A DNA stretch of 50,960 nt from Runella sp. MFBS21 (GTDB lineage: Bacteria > Bacteroidota > Bacteroidia > Cytophagales > Spirosomataceae): positions 1 to 50,960 of the forward strand of contig NZ_JARNTW010000031.1 in NCBI RefSeq assembly GCF_029433105.1. The letters are read 5' to 3'. The notes under the pieces are model-generated. The model made no database searches, was not told the DNA's origin, and was given only the letters and a program-made list of their open reading frames with translations. Within the stretch, counting starts at the first letter, position 1. Each line of letters begins with the position of its first letter. Below are positions 8,666-17,375 of this stretch, in pieces. The translations under genes were made by a program, and so were the position numbers.

Positions 8666-9862
8666 TTAATGTTTATTACTTAATCGGCGTACTACCTCAT
8701 AGCAAGCGCGACTGTTGTGATAAGGGCATTTCCAAAAACTCACTTTATCGCCTTTCACCTGACTATGGTCTACCTTGACAGTACCGTACCAATCTCCCTT
8801 TTGACGATCAATAAAATACATCTTGATAAACGCCCAACTCTTATCGGCTTTTACCCGAAAATGGCTTTCTCCGCTGAGTTGATACGCATTCAAAAACCCT
8901 ACCATCTGCTCGGCTAGTACCCACCAGCTCCGGTCTTGGTTGCGGTGGCCGGTAGCGGGATCAAACTCATAGTCCAACGCCCCGTCTTCGCCAAGTCCAG
9001 TGCATGCGGCTTCGGCCATTTTGAGACACACTTTTTTGACGCGTTCGCTACGCTCATGGTCTCCAAGTACTTCGGCGGTCTCCCACAGAAGCCAAGAAGC
9101 TTCAATATCATGCCCATAAGAAATCGTCTCATCTTTGGGTTTCCAATTTTGGTCAAAAAACAAACGCAATCGATAAGTATCTGGACTTATTAATTTATCC
9201 AAAAAAGCATCTGTCAAATGAATCACCCGCTGACGCAGCAACGCGTCAGGCCACACTCTATACAAATTAGTAAAAGCTTCGATGATATGTAAATGCGTAT
9301 TTTGGGATTTGTTCCAAGGCATCTTACTCAATATCAAATCATCCACGACACTCCAATCACTGCCAAAAGCCTCGAAATATCCTCCCTGAGACGAATCGTA
9401 CCCATGCTTGTCTACCACTTGAAAAAGCTCTTTTGCAAAATCCAAAGCAGGCAAAAACTTGGATGCCGCATAGTATTCACTCAACCCATAGATGGCAAAA
9501 GAATGCCCATAAAGCTGCTTACGGGTTTCGAGCGGCGCGCCCAAAGCCGTAACCGACCAATACACCCCGCCGTTTTTAGAATCACGAAAATGATTATAGA
9601 GATAATGATAAGCTCTATCGGCCAATACCAAATACTTACGGCGTTTGAAGTGACGATAAGCCAAAGAGAACGTCCATAATACACGACTAATAAGAATAAT
9701 AGACCGAGGAGCATCTAGCACAGGCTGGTTTTCGTAGGTAACACGACCGTGGAATCCTCCCCGCTCATAATCGGGCGTGTACTTTTCCCAATAAGCCAAT
9801 ATACGTTTCCATTCAGCAAGGTTTTCGCGGGCAAGAGTTTCCATATGTTGCGGAATTAGCAA
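8666..9862 (-). CDS. Cellobiose 2-epimerase (AGE family)
   Basis: This 398-residue (alpha/alpha)6-barrel enzyme of the N-acylglucosamine 2-epimerase family most likely epimerises the reducing-end glucose of cellobiose or related beta-1,4 disaccharides to mannose. Residues His192, His251, Glu254, Trp314, Trp377 and His382 sit at the spacing of the catalytic and binding residues of characterised cellobiose 2-epimerases. They lie in the motifs NTHLHIIEAF, YGHDIEASWLLWE, RSWWVLAEQ and FWKCPYHNSR. No signal peptide is present, so it is cytoplasmic. N-acetylglucosamine or mannose epimerase activity is the alternative. It would fit a mannan or cellulose-derived sugar user. It is convergent with the NYN gene. 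Confidence 0.88.
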   Translation of the reverse strand: MLIPQHMETLARENLAEWKRILAYWEKYTPDYERGGFHGRVTYENQPVLDAPRSIILISRVLWTFSLAYRHFKRRKYLVLADRAYHYLYNHFRDSKNGGVYWSVTALGAPLETRKQLYGHSFAIYGLSEYYAASKFLPALDFAKELFQVVDKHGYDSSQGGYFEAFGSDWSVVDDLILSKMPWNKSQNTHLHIIEAFTNLYRVWPDALLRQRVIHLTDAFLDKLISPDTYRLRLFFDQNWKPKDETISYGHDIEASWLLWETAEVLGDHERSERVKKVCLKMAEAACTGLGEDGALDYEFDPATGHRNQDRSWWVLAEQMVGFLNAYQLSGESHFRVKADKSWAFIKMYFIDRQKGDWYGTVKVDHSQVKGDKVSFWKCPYHNSRACYEVVRRLSNKH

Positions 9863-9916
9863 TAGTTTTGTTGTCCATTCTTAAAGAATCCCTTGACAAA
9901 TATATAATCACTGATT

Positions 9917-10885
9917 TTAGTTTTCGGCTTCCGAACGTACATTCAATAAGCGTTTTAGCCAGTTTCGTTTTTCATCCTCTTCTGCCGTCTGTTCTTCTTG
10001 ATTTTCTTTCAGCGTTGCCAAAGACACCATATCAGGCTGTCCTGCATCCACCCAGCATGTATACCAAAAATCGCCTATCATCTTCACTGATGTCCTCATT
10101 TGCCGCTCCACTTGTCGGTCGAGCATTTGATGATACTTTTGGCTAAATTCGCGAGAATAGGTTTTTACAATTACCCCATTCCGGTCTTCAAGTACAAACT
10201 TTTGCTCTGGTCTTATTTTTTGAGACAACTCACGCTCAAATCGCAACACACTGTCTAAAGCGGCATTGGCCTGACGTACCGCTTGCCATGCCCTATGGGC
10301 GACCTTAGGCTCATAAGAAGCGGCTCCTACAAACATATCATATTCTTCGGCAAACAATTCCGCTAAACGTGATTCCCAAAAAGCGTGGATTCCTTCCTGT
10401 CCAGTAAGCTGTCCGTTGTAGTTGCGAGTGGTATGCAATGGCACATTGGCATCGGCAATATAATGACCCAAGTCAGCGGCTACCCGCAGAATACGACTTG
10501 CGTTTCGTTGCCGAAATGCCTCTGTAAGTTGATATTTATACATCTGAATGGCCCACGGGACTATTCCATGAAGAGCCAAGGTATCTTCTCCGTATCGTTT
10601 GACAGCATCTGGCCAATAATAGGGCAACTTATACAAAGCACTATCTCCATACGCTTCTGCATCGATATAATGCCGAGGCGCTTCTCCCACTACTGCGTAG
10701 CGACGCTTATCGGGATTGACGGCATTGTCGGTAAGATAAGCGATATGTTTTTTGAAAAAAGGCTGCATTTCAATGGGCAATGTAAATACGGCCAAGCGAT
10801 TGATACGCTGATGCGCCCAAAAACCCCACATCATTCGCTCTTTTGCGCCTAAAAAAAACAAACTGAGCCCAATGAGGAGATACAT
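9917..10885 (-). CDS. Exported zinc-dependent phospholipase C / S1-P1 nuclease-like protein
   Basis: This is a 322-residue secreted hydrolase. The start at 10885 (MYLLIGLSLFFLGAKERMMW) gives a short signal peptide; the upstream ATG at 10993 is rejected. The mature protein would begin near Trp20-Gly-Phe-Trp-Ala-His, like the P1 nuclease/PLC family, in which the N-terminal Trp and the nearby His ligate zinc. Further zinc-ligand motifs are PRHYIDAEAYG, DLGHYIADANVPLHTTRNY and GIHAFWESRLAE, in the family order. Whether the substrate is nucleic acid or phospholipid cannot be told from sequence. It is followed by the epimerase gene 54 bp away on the same strand. Confidence 0.85.
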   Translation of the reverse strand: MYLLIGLSLFFLGAKERMMWGFWAHQRINRLAVFTLPIEMQPFFKKHIAYLTDNAVNPDKRRYAVVGEAPRHYIDAEAYGDSALYKLPYYWPDAVKRYGEDTLALHGIVPWAIQMYKYQLTEAFRQRNASRILRVAADLGHYIADANVPLHTTRNYNGQLTGQEGIHAFWESRLAELFAEEYDMFVGAASYEPKVAHRAWQAVRQANAALDSVLRFERELSQKIRPEQKFVLEDRNGVIVKTYSREFSQKYHQMLDRQVERQMRTSVKMIGDFWYTCWVDAGQPDMVSLATLKENQEEQTAEEDEKRNWLKRLLNVRSEAEN

Positions 10886-11230
10886 TTTATAATTAATCGC
10901 CCTCAGTATCCTCAAAAAAAGGATTATCCAACAAAATTTTATTTTGTTTTGACCCAAAAACCTATATTGTAAAATTGTGATTTTTGGCTTCATAAAATAT
11001 GATTTCTATAAAAAAAATTGAATCAAACATAAAAATTACCCTTACAAAACAACTGATATTCAGAAAAATGAGCACTTTTTGATTTTTTTCACTTAAAACA
11101 GTAGTCAGCAATCTAAAAAGAGTGTTTTGAACATTTTAATATCATCATAATTTGATTTGGCAAAATTGTATATATACAAAATAGATACAATTATTTATTA
11201 AAAATATACAATTTTATTTTTTAAAAACGT
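10886..11230. other. AT-rich intergenic region without a gene
   Basis: About 345 bases of very AT-rich DNA lie between the divergent phosphodiesterase and Dabb genes. I see no convincing coding frame or RNA gene. It contains the 14-bp palindrome TTGTATATATACAA (11166-11179) followed by two more TACAATT half-sites (near 11186 and 11208), listed separately as a possible operator. Confidence 0.6.
11166..11179. promoter_or_regulatory. Possible operator palindrome upstream of the Dabb gene
   Basis: TTGTATATATACAA is a perfect 14-bp palindrome, and the half-site TACAA(TT) recurs at about 11186 and 11207. It lies 52 bp upstream of a -7 promoter element. In such AT-rich DNA it could be chance, so this is only a candidate regulator site. 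Confidence 0.3.
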
Positions 11231-11238
11231 TAATTTTG
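11231..11238 (+). promoter_or_regulatory. -7 promoter element of the Dabb gene
   Basis: TAATTTTG(C) matches TAnnTTTG, 61 bp before the ATG at 11299. No clear TTG at the -33 position was found. Confidence 0.45.
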
Positions 11239-11298
11239 CAACGTATTCTAAAAATCAGTTTTTACCGTTATTTCAATCGATTCAATAAGTTTTCAATC

Positions 11299-11697
11299 AT
11301 GAACAAGAAAAAAATCATCGGATACATCAAACCAATCTTTGGACTTTGCGTTTTTATGCTCATCATTTATGGTGCATATACTCCAAGCCAAAAAGCAAAC
11401 ATCCAAAAAATCGTTTGTATCAAGTTTAAAAGCGATGCTTCAGTGGCTGACATTGAGCGTCACATGAACGAATTTGCACAACTGCGCCGCGAAATTCCTC
11501 AAATGGTAGCTTACTCAGGAGGTAAAACTTTGAGCGTAGCTAGTAAGCCTGAATACGATGCGATGCACTATCTTACTTTTCGTAGCCAGGATGACATAAC
11601 TGCTTTCCAAAATCACCCTAAGTACCAAGATTTTGTTAAAAACAACCAGAATATTTGGGAAAAAGAGCTGGTAATTGATGCCAATATCCTAAAGTAA
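11299..11697 (+). CDS. Membrane-anchored or exported Dabb-domain protein
   Basis: This is a 132-residue protein. The start at 11299 (MNKKKIIGYIKPIFGLCVFM) gives one N-terminal membrane segment at about residues 10-28; an upstream in-frame ATG at 11236 lies on the promoter element and is rejected. Residues about 37-130 form a stress-responsive Dabb (dimeric alpha-beta barrel) domain, starting IQKIVCIKFKSDAS and containing the typical YDAMHYLTFRSQDDITAFQNHPKYQDFV. Dabb domains occur in small dimeric proteins, often of unknown substrate. A strong terminator follows, so it is monocistronic. Confidence 0.85.
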   Translation: MNKKKIIGYIKPIFGLCVFMLIIYGAYTPSQKANIQKIVCIKFKSDASVADIERHMNEFAQLRREIPQMVAYSGGKTLSVASKPEYDAMHYLTFRSQDDITAFQNHPKYQDFVKNNQNIWEKELVIDANILK

Positions 11698-11723
11698 GAG
11701 ACGCTGATTATCAAAAAAGTCAC

Positions 11724-11757
11724 AAAAAAACTCCGCTACTGGTAGCGGAGTTTTTTT
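11724..11757. terminator. Bidirectional terminator between the Dabb and anti-sigma genes
   Basis: A perfect stem of AAAAAAACTCCGCTA with TAGCGGAGTTTTTTT, 4-base loop, with T8 on the plus strand and A7 on the other side. It serves both convergent genes. Confidence 0.93.
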
Positions 11758-11780
11758 TGTTTGTTCCTAAAAGGAAGCAC

Positions 11781-12578
11781 CTAGCTAGTCACCTTACCCA
11801 TCACATACAACTCCGATAAAGTAGGCACTGGATTTCCTCCTTTGCGTTCGAGGGTCACGGCAAAAGCATCCGCTTGCGGAATTGCTTTCATTTTTTGTAA
11901 GGAACCCGTCACATCAAACACCCCCAAATCTACTGGTTTGCCGCCTACTAATGCCCACAACTGATATTGCTTATCGGAGGCTGGTGTAGGCAATGAAAGC
12001 ACATTTAGCTGTACTTCTTGGGTTTTGGCATTCCACACTACTCTCACCGCACTGCTGGGCGACTTCTCTACGCCTTTCAGGGTCACAAATTGATTATCGA
12101 CACTGCTCAGCCCTGCTACTAACTCGGTTTGCTGTTGGAGCTGTTGTGTTTGTTGTTGCAACTCAGTTTGCTGCTTTGCTACTGTTTGAGATAGGGTATC
12201 TACTTTAGCATTAAAGTACACTACCGAGCCAATCAATGCGGCTACCGAAGCGGCAGCAACCCATCCCCACTGAAACGAATTATTGCGGGAATTGAGCGGT
12301 AATACCGGCGTCTCGTCTTCAGTACTTACTTCTTCTTGAACTTCTTCCTCTTTAAATTCCAATTGCGCCATAATTTTCTCTTTAAGCGACGCAGGAGGAG
12401 ACACACTATGGGCAAAAGCATAGCGTTCGACTGCTTCACTAAGTTGTTCAAGCTCAGCCTTTATTTCAGGATAGATTTTAGAAAGGCACTCCACTTCTCG
12501 ACGCTCTTGTTCTGAAACATTGCCCGAAAGGTAGTCTTCCAAAACCCCCGATTCGATATATTCTTTTGTGTTAATCAT
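11781..12578 (-). CDS. Anti-sigma factor, RskA-type C-terminal domain
   Basis: This is a 265-residue single-pass membrane protein predicted to hold the neighbouring ECF sigma factor inactive. Residues 1-75 are the helical sigma-binding part (EYIESGVLEDYLSGNVSEQE), without the HxxxCxxC zinc motif of ZAS anti-sigmas. The transmembrane segment is at about 104-122. A Gln-rich coiled coil (about 124-156) and an extracytoplasmic RskA domain (about 157-265, with QYQLWALVGGKPVDLGVFD) follow. Its ATG overlaps the sigma stop codon by ATGA, so the two are translationally coupled. Release signals and target genes are not visible. Confidence 0.92.
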   Translation of the reverse strand: MINTKEYIESGVLEDYLSGNVSEQERREVECLSKIYPEIKAELEQLSEAVERYAFAHSVSPPASLKEKIMAQLEFKEEEVQEEVSTEDETPVLPLNSRNNSFQWGWVAAASVAALIGSVVYFNAKVDTLSQTVAKQQTELQQQTQQLQQQTELVAGLSSVDNQFVTLKGVEKSPSSAVRVVWNAKTQEVQLNVLSLPTPASDKQYQLWALVGGKPVDLGVFDVTGSLQKMKAIPQADAFAVTLERKGGNPVPTLSELYVMGKVTS

Positions 12579-13114
12579 GAACTAAAAAATTTTCTTAAAT
12601 CCCTGAGGGCACTTCTTACACGAGTTTTTACCGTTCCAAGGGGCATGCTAAGCCGCTGGGCGGCCTCCTCATGCGTGTAACCTCCCCAATATACCATTTC
12701 AATCAGCGTCTGCTGCTCCGGTTTGAGTTGCGAAACTATTTCACGCAGCTCGTTGCTATCTAGCTCGTTGTAGATGTTTTGATTCCCTTCTACCCAATAT
12801 ACGGCAGAATCAATCTCTTGGATTTCTGGACGATTGACCCTTAAGTAGTCGATAGAAGTGTTACGTGCGATATTGAGCATCCAAGTAAACAACCGTCCCT
12901 TTCCCACATCGTATTGGGAAATATTTTTCCAGATTTTAACGAAGATTTCTTGCAACAAGTCTTGTGCCGTTTCTTCTGAGCGAACGACCTTCAACACTAT
13001 GCCATACAAAGCATCGGAGTAGTTGTCGTATAAATAATTGAATGCTTGACGATCTTGCCTTCGCAGCATTTCAACCAATTCGCCTTCATTGTATTTTGGC
13101 AATTTTCCTCCCAT
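12575..13114 (-). CDS. ECF RNA polymerase sigma factor
   Basis: This is a 179-residue group 4 sigma factor. Region 2 is seen at about residues 25-95 (YLYDNYSDALYGIVLKVV, then DLLQEIFVKIWKN and GRLFTWMLNIARN). Region 4, with a helix-turn-helix, is at about 125-175 (EMVYWGGYTHEEAAQRLSMP followed by GTVKTRVRSALRDLRKFF). It is translated just before the RskA-type anti-sigma factor, whose start overlaps its stop, the normal arrangement for a SigK/RskA-like pair. The genes divergent from it (HMA-like protein and exported truncated hemoglobin) are candidate targets by position only. Confidence 0.95.
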   Translation of the reverse strand: MGGKLPKYNEGELVEMLRRQDRQAFNYLYDNYSDALYGIVLKVVRSEETAQDLLQEIFVKIWKNISQYDVGKGRLFTWMLNIARNTSIDYLRVNRPEIQEIDSAVYWVEGNQNIYNELDSNELREIVSQLKPEQQTLIEMVYWGGYTHEEAAQRLSMPLGTVKTRVRSALRDLRKFFSS

Positions 13115-13275
13115 ATAAAGGTTTTAGAGTCTTTCTGATTGTACTTATGTACACTTATCGTTAAAAGAGAATGGATTTATTCATTTTGCGAAGATGCAAT
13201 TTCAAAAAAAAAAATCAACCCACGAAATCTATTTTAAGGACACTTGCCGTAAGTACGACAAAACAACCTCCAATC

Positions 13276-13707
13276 ATGAAAGCAATCTTATCAAAAACAC
13301 TAAAAATGTCGGCTTATACCTTGGCTATACTCTTTGGAGCTTTTGTGGTATATGCCAATTGGGAACCTGCTCCTATGCATGCTTATGTAAAACCCATAAG
13401 CATGACTATTTTGAAAGTAAACGGCCTTACTAATCTCAATGAAGCTAATGAAGTAAAGGAAAAAGTAAGTAAAACTTCGGGTGTGACTGCTTGCGCAGCC
13501 AATCCTACCAATCAGCTCGTAAGTATTACTTTTGACCCTGATCAAACATCCGCCCAATCACTTACGCAACTAGTGAGCAACATTACAAGCACAGATGTTC
13601 AAAACGCATCCTTTGAAGGTGAGGAGCCATCGGGCCCTGAATGCCCGGTTCCCCATGAGTACATTTTAGCTTTTGAGCGTGCAAAGTATGCCCTTTGTTT
13701 TCGATAA
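13276..13707 (+). CDS. Membrane-anchored HMA-like protein lacking the CxxC metal motif
   Basis: This is a 143-residue protein. The start at 13276 (MKAILSKTLKMSAYTLAILF) gives an N-terminal membrane segment or signal at about residues 10-28. Residues about 45-105 look like a heavy-metal-associated beta-alpha-beta fold (MTILKVNGLTNLNEANEVKE to VSITFDPDQTSAQSLTQLV). The usual GMTCxxC is replaced by NGLTNLNEAN, so metal binding by that loop is unlikely. The C-terminal tail has two cysteines (PECPVP and YALCFR) that might substitute or form a disulfide. It is followed by the exported hemoglobin gene 76 bp downstream and is divergent from the ECF sigma gene. Confidence 0.7.
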   Translation: MKAILSKTLKMSAYTLAILFGAFVVYANWEPAPMHAYVKPISMTILKVNGLTNLNEANEVKEKVSKTSGVTACAANPTNQLVSITFDPDQTSAQSLTQLVSNITSTDVQNASFEGEEPSGPECPVPHEYILAFERAKYALCFR

Positions 13708-13783
13708 ATAAACCCCCTCTAAAAAGACAACTATCCCAAACGTATGTTTTTATTAACACCAAACAATTAAAATTTTAAAGAAC

Positions 13784-14248
13784 ATGAAAAAGACATTATT
13801 GATTTTCTCGGTAGCATTAGTAACCTTGATGAGTTCTTGCAAAAAAGAAGAAGAGACTCCCGCACCTACCTTATACGAGCGCCTCGGAGGTGTCAATGCC
13901 ATCTCAGCGGTAGTTGACCAATTCATCGCAAACGTAGCTGCCGACCCCAAAATGGTGCGTACTTTTAAACCATTACTTGATGAAGTAGCGGCTGGAAAAA
14001 CGACTCGTGTAACTGCCCTACGCAACAATCTCATCGATCAAATCGGCCAAGCAAGTGGAGGACCACAAGTATATAAAGGCAAAGACATGGTGACTGCCCA
14101 TAAAGGAATGAAAATCACCGACGATGAATTTAACTCCCTCGTTAATGATTTGGTAATGGCACTTGATAAGTTTAAAGTACCAACTACCGAAAAAAATGAG
14201 CTACTTGGCGTATTGGGAGGATTAAAAGGAATGATTGTAAATCAATAA
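13784..14248 (+). CDS. Group 1 truncated hemoglobin with a lipoprotein signal
   Basis: This is a 154-residue protein. A lipoprotein signal ([19 protein letters not shown], lipidated Cys19) is followed by a truncated globin fold. The segment [20 protein letters not shown] opens the domain, and the proximal heme ligand is His106 in [14 protein letters not shown]. The B10 position, a Tyr in many group 1 truncated hemoglobins, is Ile48 here, so the distal pocket is altered. It probably binds heme at the outer face of a membrane and may sense or handle oxygen, NO or peroxide (inference). It lies just after the HMA-like gene and may be co-transcribed with it. A terminator lies about 100 bp downstream. 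Confidence 0.85.
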   Translation: MKKTLLIFSVALVTLMSSCKKEEETPAPTLYERLGGVNAISAVVDQFIANVAADPKMVRTFKPLLDEVAAGKTTRVTALRNNLIDQIGQASGGPQVYKGKDMVTAHKGMKITDDEFNSLVNDLVMALDKFKVPTTEKNELLGVLGGLKGMIVNQ

Positions 14249-14350
14249 AAAAGTACCAAACAGGTCATGTTAGATATGCACGGCCTTCGTTGATACTTCT
14301 ACATAGATAGTTTTCAAGTAAGTAGTAAGAGGGTTGGATAGTTGAGTGTT

Positions 14351-14385
14351 ACATCAGGGTCTTACTGAAAGACCCTGATGTTTTT
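14351..14385 (+). terminator. Rho-independent terminator after the hemoglobin gene
   Basis: The stem ACATCAGGGTCTT pairs with AAGACCCTGATGT around a short loop, followed by T5 on the plus strand. The minus-strand side lacks a T run, so it acts mainly for the plus-strand genes. Confidence 0.85.
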
Positions 14386-14386
14386 G

Positions 14387-15583
14387 CTATTCAACCCATA
14401 GTACCAAACCTTTGAGGTAGCTTCCTTCTGGATGAAAAAGATTGACTGGATGGTCGGGTGGCTGGGTAATCTGATGTAGTACCCGCACCTGACGCCCTGC
14501 TTCGATAGCCGCCGCCACTACTGTGTTATAAAACAATTCGCGATCTACCACCTGCGAGCAGGAAAAGGTAAACAAAATGCCATTGGACTTAAGATGGCGA
14601 ATCCCCTCTGCATTGAGTCTTTTATAGCCCTGAACTGCCCTGTGCCGAGCTGACATACTTTTGGCAAAAGCGGGAGGATCTAGTACCATCACGTCATAAG
14701 TATCAGAAGTTTTTTTCAAAAAAGCCATTACATCTTCCGCATAAGCTTGGTGGCGCTGTTCTTCTCCGAAATTAGCTTCAACGTTTTTGTTGGTTAGTTC
14801 AATGGCTTTCTTTGAGACATCTACCGAATCTACCGACTTGGCTCCCGCAGCTAGCGCATAGATGGAAAACCCACCCGAATAACAGAAAGCATTTAAAACG
14901 TCTTTGTCTTTGACATACCTCCCCAATAGTTGACGATTGTCGCGCTGATCTAGGAAAAAACCCGTTTTTTGGCCTGTCTCCCAGTCTATCATAAAAGTAT
15001 GACCGTTTTCTTTGACACCATGCGGTACCTGACTTGTACCCATCAAATATTGATTCTGAATCGTTTGTCCAAATTGTTCGGGCAGGGTATCGGCACTTTT
15101 ATTGTAGATTGCTTTGAGTTCCGTACCAAACACCTCAGCTAAGGCTTGGCTTATCTCTCCCAACGAACGGTACATTCCTATCGAATGGGCCTGTATCACC
15201 AACACCCCGTCATAATAATCCACAATGAGTCCTGGTAAGCCATCTCCTTCGCCATGAACAAGCCGATAGCAATTGGTAATATTTTCTACAATGCCTTCAT
15301 GTAAGATTGATTTTCTTAGCATCCACGCTTTTTGAAGCTTTTGTTTCCAAAACAAAACATCTGGGGTAACCTGCTGAAAACTAAAAATTTTAACGGCAAT
15401 ATTGCCTTGGTGAAAATGCCCCGTAGCAAGGTACGCTCCTTTGCTGTCACATACTTCTACTACGTCGCCATCTTGGGGTTGGCCTTTGATGCGCCCTATG
15501 GCTCCCGAAAACACCCAAGGATGAAAACGCCGAATAGCTTCGTCTCGATGAGGCTTTAAAATAACTTGATGAAACAAGGACAC
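14387..15583 (-). CDS. rlmI: 23S rRNA (cytosine-C5) methyltransferase, RlmI-like
   Basis: This is a SAM-dependent m5C methyltransferase with an N-terminal PUA domain, expected to modify 23S rRNA (C1962 in E. coli). The PUA domain spans about residues 1-75 (HPWVFSGAIGRIKG, GDVVEVCDSKGAYLATGHF). The Rossmann domain has the SAM loop (VLNAFCYSGGFSIYALAAGA), motif IV DPPAFAKS and the catalytic cysteine in FTFSCSQVVD. I place the start at GTG 15583 (VSLFHQVILKP), which fits the family N-terminus. The only ATG in frame is at 15634, and a TATTTTTG -7 element (15612-15619) lies between the two, so transcripts from it would exclude that ATG. Confidence 0.92.
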   Translation of the reverse strand: MSLFHQVILKPHRDEAIRRFHPWVFSGAIGRIKGQPQDGDVVEVCDSKGAYLATGHFHQGNIAVKIFSFQQVTPDVLFWKQKLQKAWMLRKSILHEGIVENITNCYRLVHGEGDGLPGLIVDYYDGVLVIQAHSIGMYRSLGEISQALAEVFGTELKAIYNKSADTLPEQFGQTIQNQYLMGTSQVPHGVKENGHTFMIDWETGQKTGFFLDQRDNRQLLGRYVKDKDVLNAFCYSGGFSIYALAAGAKSVDSVDVSKKAIELTNKNVEANFGEEQRHQAYAEDVMAFLKKTSDTYDVMVLDPPAFAKSMSARHRAVQGYKRLNAEGIRHLKSNGILFTFSCSQVVDRELFYNTVVAAAIEAGRQVRVLHQITQPPDHPVNLFHPEGSYLKGLVLWVE

Positions 15584-15611
15584 AGTTTTTAGATTGATTG
15601 GTTTGAGGCGA

Positions 15612-15619
15612 CAAAAATA
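15612..15619 (-). promoter_or_regulatory. -7 promoter element that decides the rlmI start
   Basis: TATTTTTG on the minus strand matches TAnnTTTG, 28 bp before the GTG at 15583 and downstream of the in-frame ATG at 15634. It supports the GTG as the start codon. Confidence 0.45.
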
Positions 15620-15695
15620 CTTAGACCCATGCAAGTAGAATGCTTTTTATTCGTTTTTTTGTTTTTTGAATACATCACTAACCAACTTATTATTC

Positions 15696-16532
15696 ATGAA
15701 TCGTCGCGATTTTATTAAGCAGTCTACCGCACTTGGAGCGGGTATAGTCCTAAGTAGCAGCCTTTTTGCAGAAGCCAAACGTCTCAAAAAATTTGGAGTA
15801 CAACTATATAGTGTTCGTGATTTGATGCCCAAAGATCCCAAAGGTACCATGAAGCAACTGGCCGAAATGGGCTATACTCAATTTGAAAGCTATGGTGGGC
15901 CTGATTTTTTGTGGGGAATGAGTCCTAAAGAATGCAAAACATTTCTGGGAGATTTAGGGGTAAAAATGGTCAGTACTCACTTCGATATGAACAAAGACCT
16001 TGACAAAAACATCGAAAGAGGAGCAGAAGCAGGTCTAAAGTATATGCTGTGCCCCTATTTGGGCCCCCAAAAAAGCCTTGACGAATGGAAGAAAAAAGCG
16101 GAACTCTTCAACCAAGTAGGTGAAAAAGTAACCAAGGCTGGAATGAAATTTGGGTATCACAACCACGACTATTCATTTAAGGCAATGGAAGGACAAATTC
16201 CTCAAGAATTGTTGCTTGCCAATACGAACCCTAAATATGTAATGTTTGAGCTAGATTTGTGCTGGATTGTAGCCTCAGGACAGAATGCCGTAGCTCACCT
16301 CGAAAAATATGGCAAACGCTACGAGCTAGTTCACATCAAAGATATGGTCCTGGACAATGGTCGCGTATCCCAAAAGGACTTGGGCAAAGGCGCCATGGAT
16401 TTTGATACTATTTTGAAAGCGGCGAAAAAAGCTGGAATTAAGTACTACATCGTGGAGCAAGAGCAATATCCTAGCTCTTCGATTGAAAGTATGAAAGTAG
16501 ATGCTGAATGGATGAAACAGCTTTCGGTATAA
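15696..16532 (+). CDS. Exported sugar phosphate isomerase/epimerase-like TIM barrel
   Basis: This is a 278-residue protein of the xylose isomerase-like / AP endonuclease 2 superfamily. The start at 15696 gives a twin-arginine-like signal, MNRRDFIKQSTALGAGIV, so it is likely folded before export to the periplasm. The barrel begins FGVQLYSVRDLM. Putative metal ligands are in KFGYHNHDYSF, FELDLCW, ELVHIKDM and YYIVEQEQY. Members act on sugars or inositols, but no substrate can be assigned. It is convergent with the SanA-like gene (12 bp between stops). A second, divergent relative is at 38843. Confidence 0.85.
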   Translation: MNRRDFIKQSTALGAGIVLSSSLFAEAKRLKKFGVQLYSVRDLMPKDPKGTMKQLAEMGYTQFESYGGPDFLWGMSPKECKTFLGDLGVKMVSTHFDMNKDLDKNIERGAEAGLKYMLCPYLGPQKSLDEWKKKAELFNQVGEKVTKAGMKFGYHNHDYSFKAMEGQIPQELLLANTNPKYVMFELDLCWIVASGQNAVAHLEKYGKRYELVHIKDMVLDNGRVSQKDLGKGAMDFDTILKAAKKAGIKYYIVEQEQYPSSSIESMKVDAEWMKQLSV

Positions 16533-16544
16533 GAAGGCGGATAC

Positions 16545-17207
16545 TTACTTTCCGAAAGCCTTAGCAGCTTTCGGAAAGTCAAATATTTGGGTTTCTCTTA
16601 CTCCTGCTTCAGGCTTCAATACATATACATCGAGCATTGCTTTGGGGCGCGCGAGGTATTCTCGAATGAGCGTTCTGACTGAGTAACCTTCTGGCACATC
16701 TTGTGCCGCAAACCCAATGGCATCAAGGCCTTCGTGCTCGGCCAAATACAGAGCACGGGCATTGTGAAAATTTTGCGAAATCACCGTCACACGCTCTTGC
16801 CCATATACCTCCCTACAGCGCACTACCGAATCATAAGTACGATAGCCTGCCGTGTCTAATAGCATAGCGTCTTCGGGTACACCTAGCTGGGTGAGTGCCT
16901 GCTTCATGGCTTTGGGTTCGTCGTAAGTCTCGGCTTCTTTGTTACCACTCAAAATTAAGTATTTTACTTTTCCTTCTTTGTAGAGAAGTGCCGAAGCTTC
17001 CATGCGATACCTAAAAAACAAATTTTCTTTTCCTCTTGCCACATACTTGCTCGTCCCTAGTACCAAACCTACATCCGTAGAGGGAAGTAATTTCAGATCA
17101 AAATAAACTTTACTACGGGTGGTATCAACGACAATCCAATTACATAAAAGCACTAGCACGACCACACTAAAGCCCACCCACAAACCAGCCTTAACGAGTT
17201 TTTTCAT
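16545..17207 (-). CDS. SanA/YdcF-like DUF218 membrane protein
   Basis: This is a 220-residue protein with one N-terminal transmembrane segment (about residues 8-27) and a DUF218 Rossmann-like domain facing the periplasm. The start at 17207 (MKKLVKAGLWVGFSVVVLVL) is chosen over an upstream ATG at 17276. Diagnostic parts are VGLVLGTSKYVARGKEN, YLILSGNKEAETYDEP, MLLDTAGYRTYDSVVR and VTVISQNFHNARALYLAE. E. coli SanA, with the same layout, affects envelope barrier function and vancomycin exclusion; ElyC/YdcF relatives act in envelope carrier-lipid metabolism. The molecular activity is not established. Confidence 0.88.
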   Translation of the reverse strand: MKKLVKAGLWVGFSVVVLVLLCNWIVVDTTRSKVYFDLKLLPSTDVGLVLGTSKYVARGKENLFFRYRMEASALLYKEGKVKYLILSGNKEAETYDEPKAMKQALTQLGVPEDAMLLDTAGYRTYDSVVRCREVYGQERVTVISQNFHNARALYLAEHEGLDAIGFAAQDVPEGYSVRTLIREYLARPKAMLDVYVLKPEAGVRETQIFDFPKAAKAFGK

Positions 17208-17375
17208 CAAAGAAACCCGAAGCCTACGTGAATAAAAAAACGCCCTAATATGGAGGAGTCCTGCTTTCAAAGTCAATTACACAAAATGAATCAAACCAAA
17301 TCATTAACCATCCTAAAGTACATTTTTTAGGTTGATATCCCTAAAATTCTAACACTATTAAAAAATTATACACAT

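Noticed and set aside
17325-17346. Terminator after parC (TTTTAGG / CCTAAAA)
   Set aside because: The stem is short and AT-rich and there is no T run on the minus strand.
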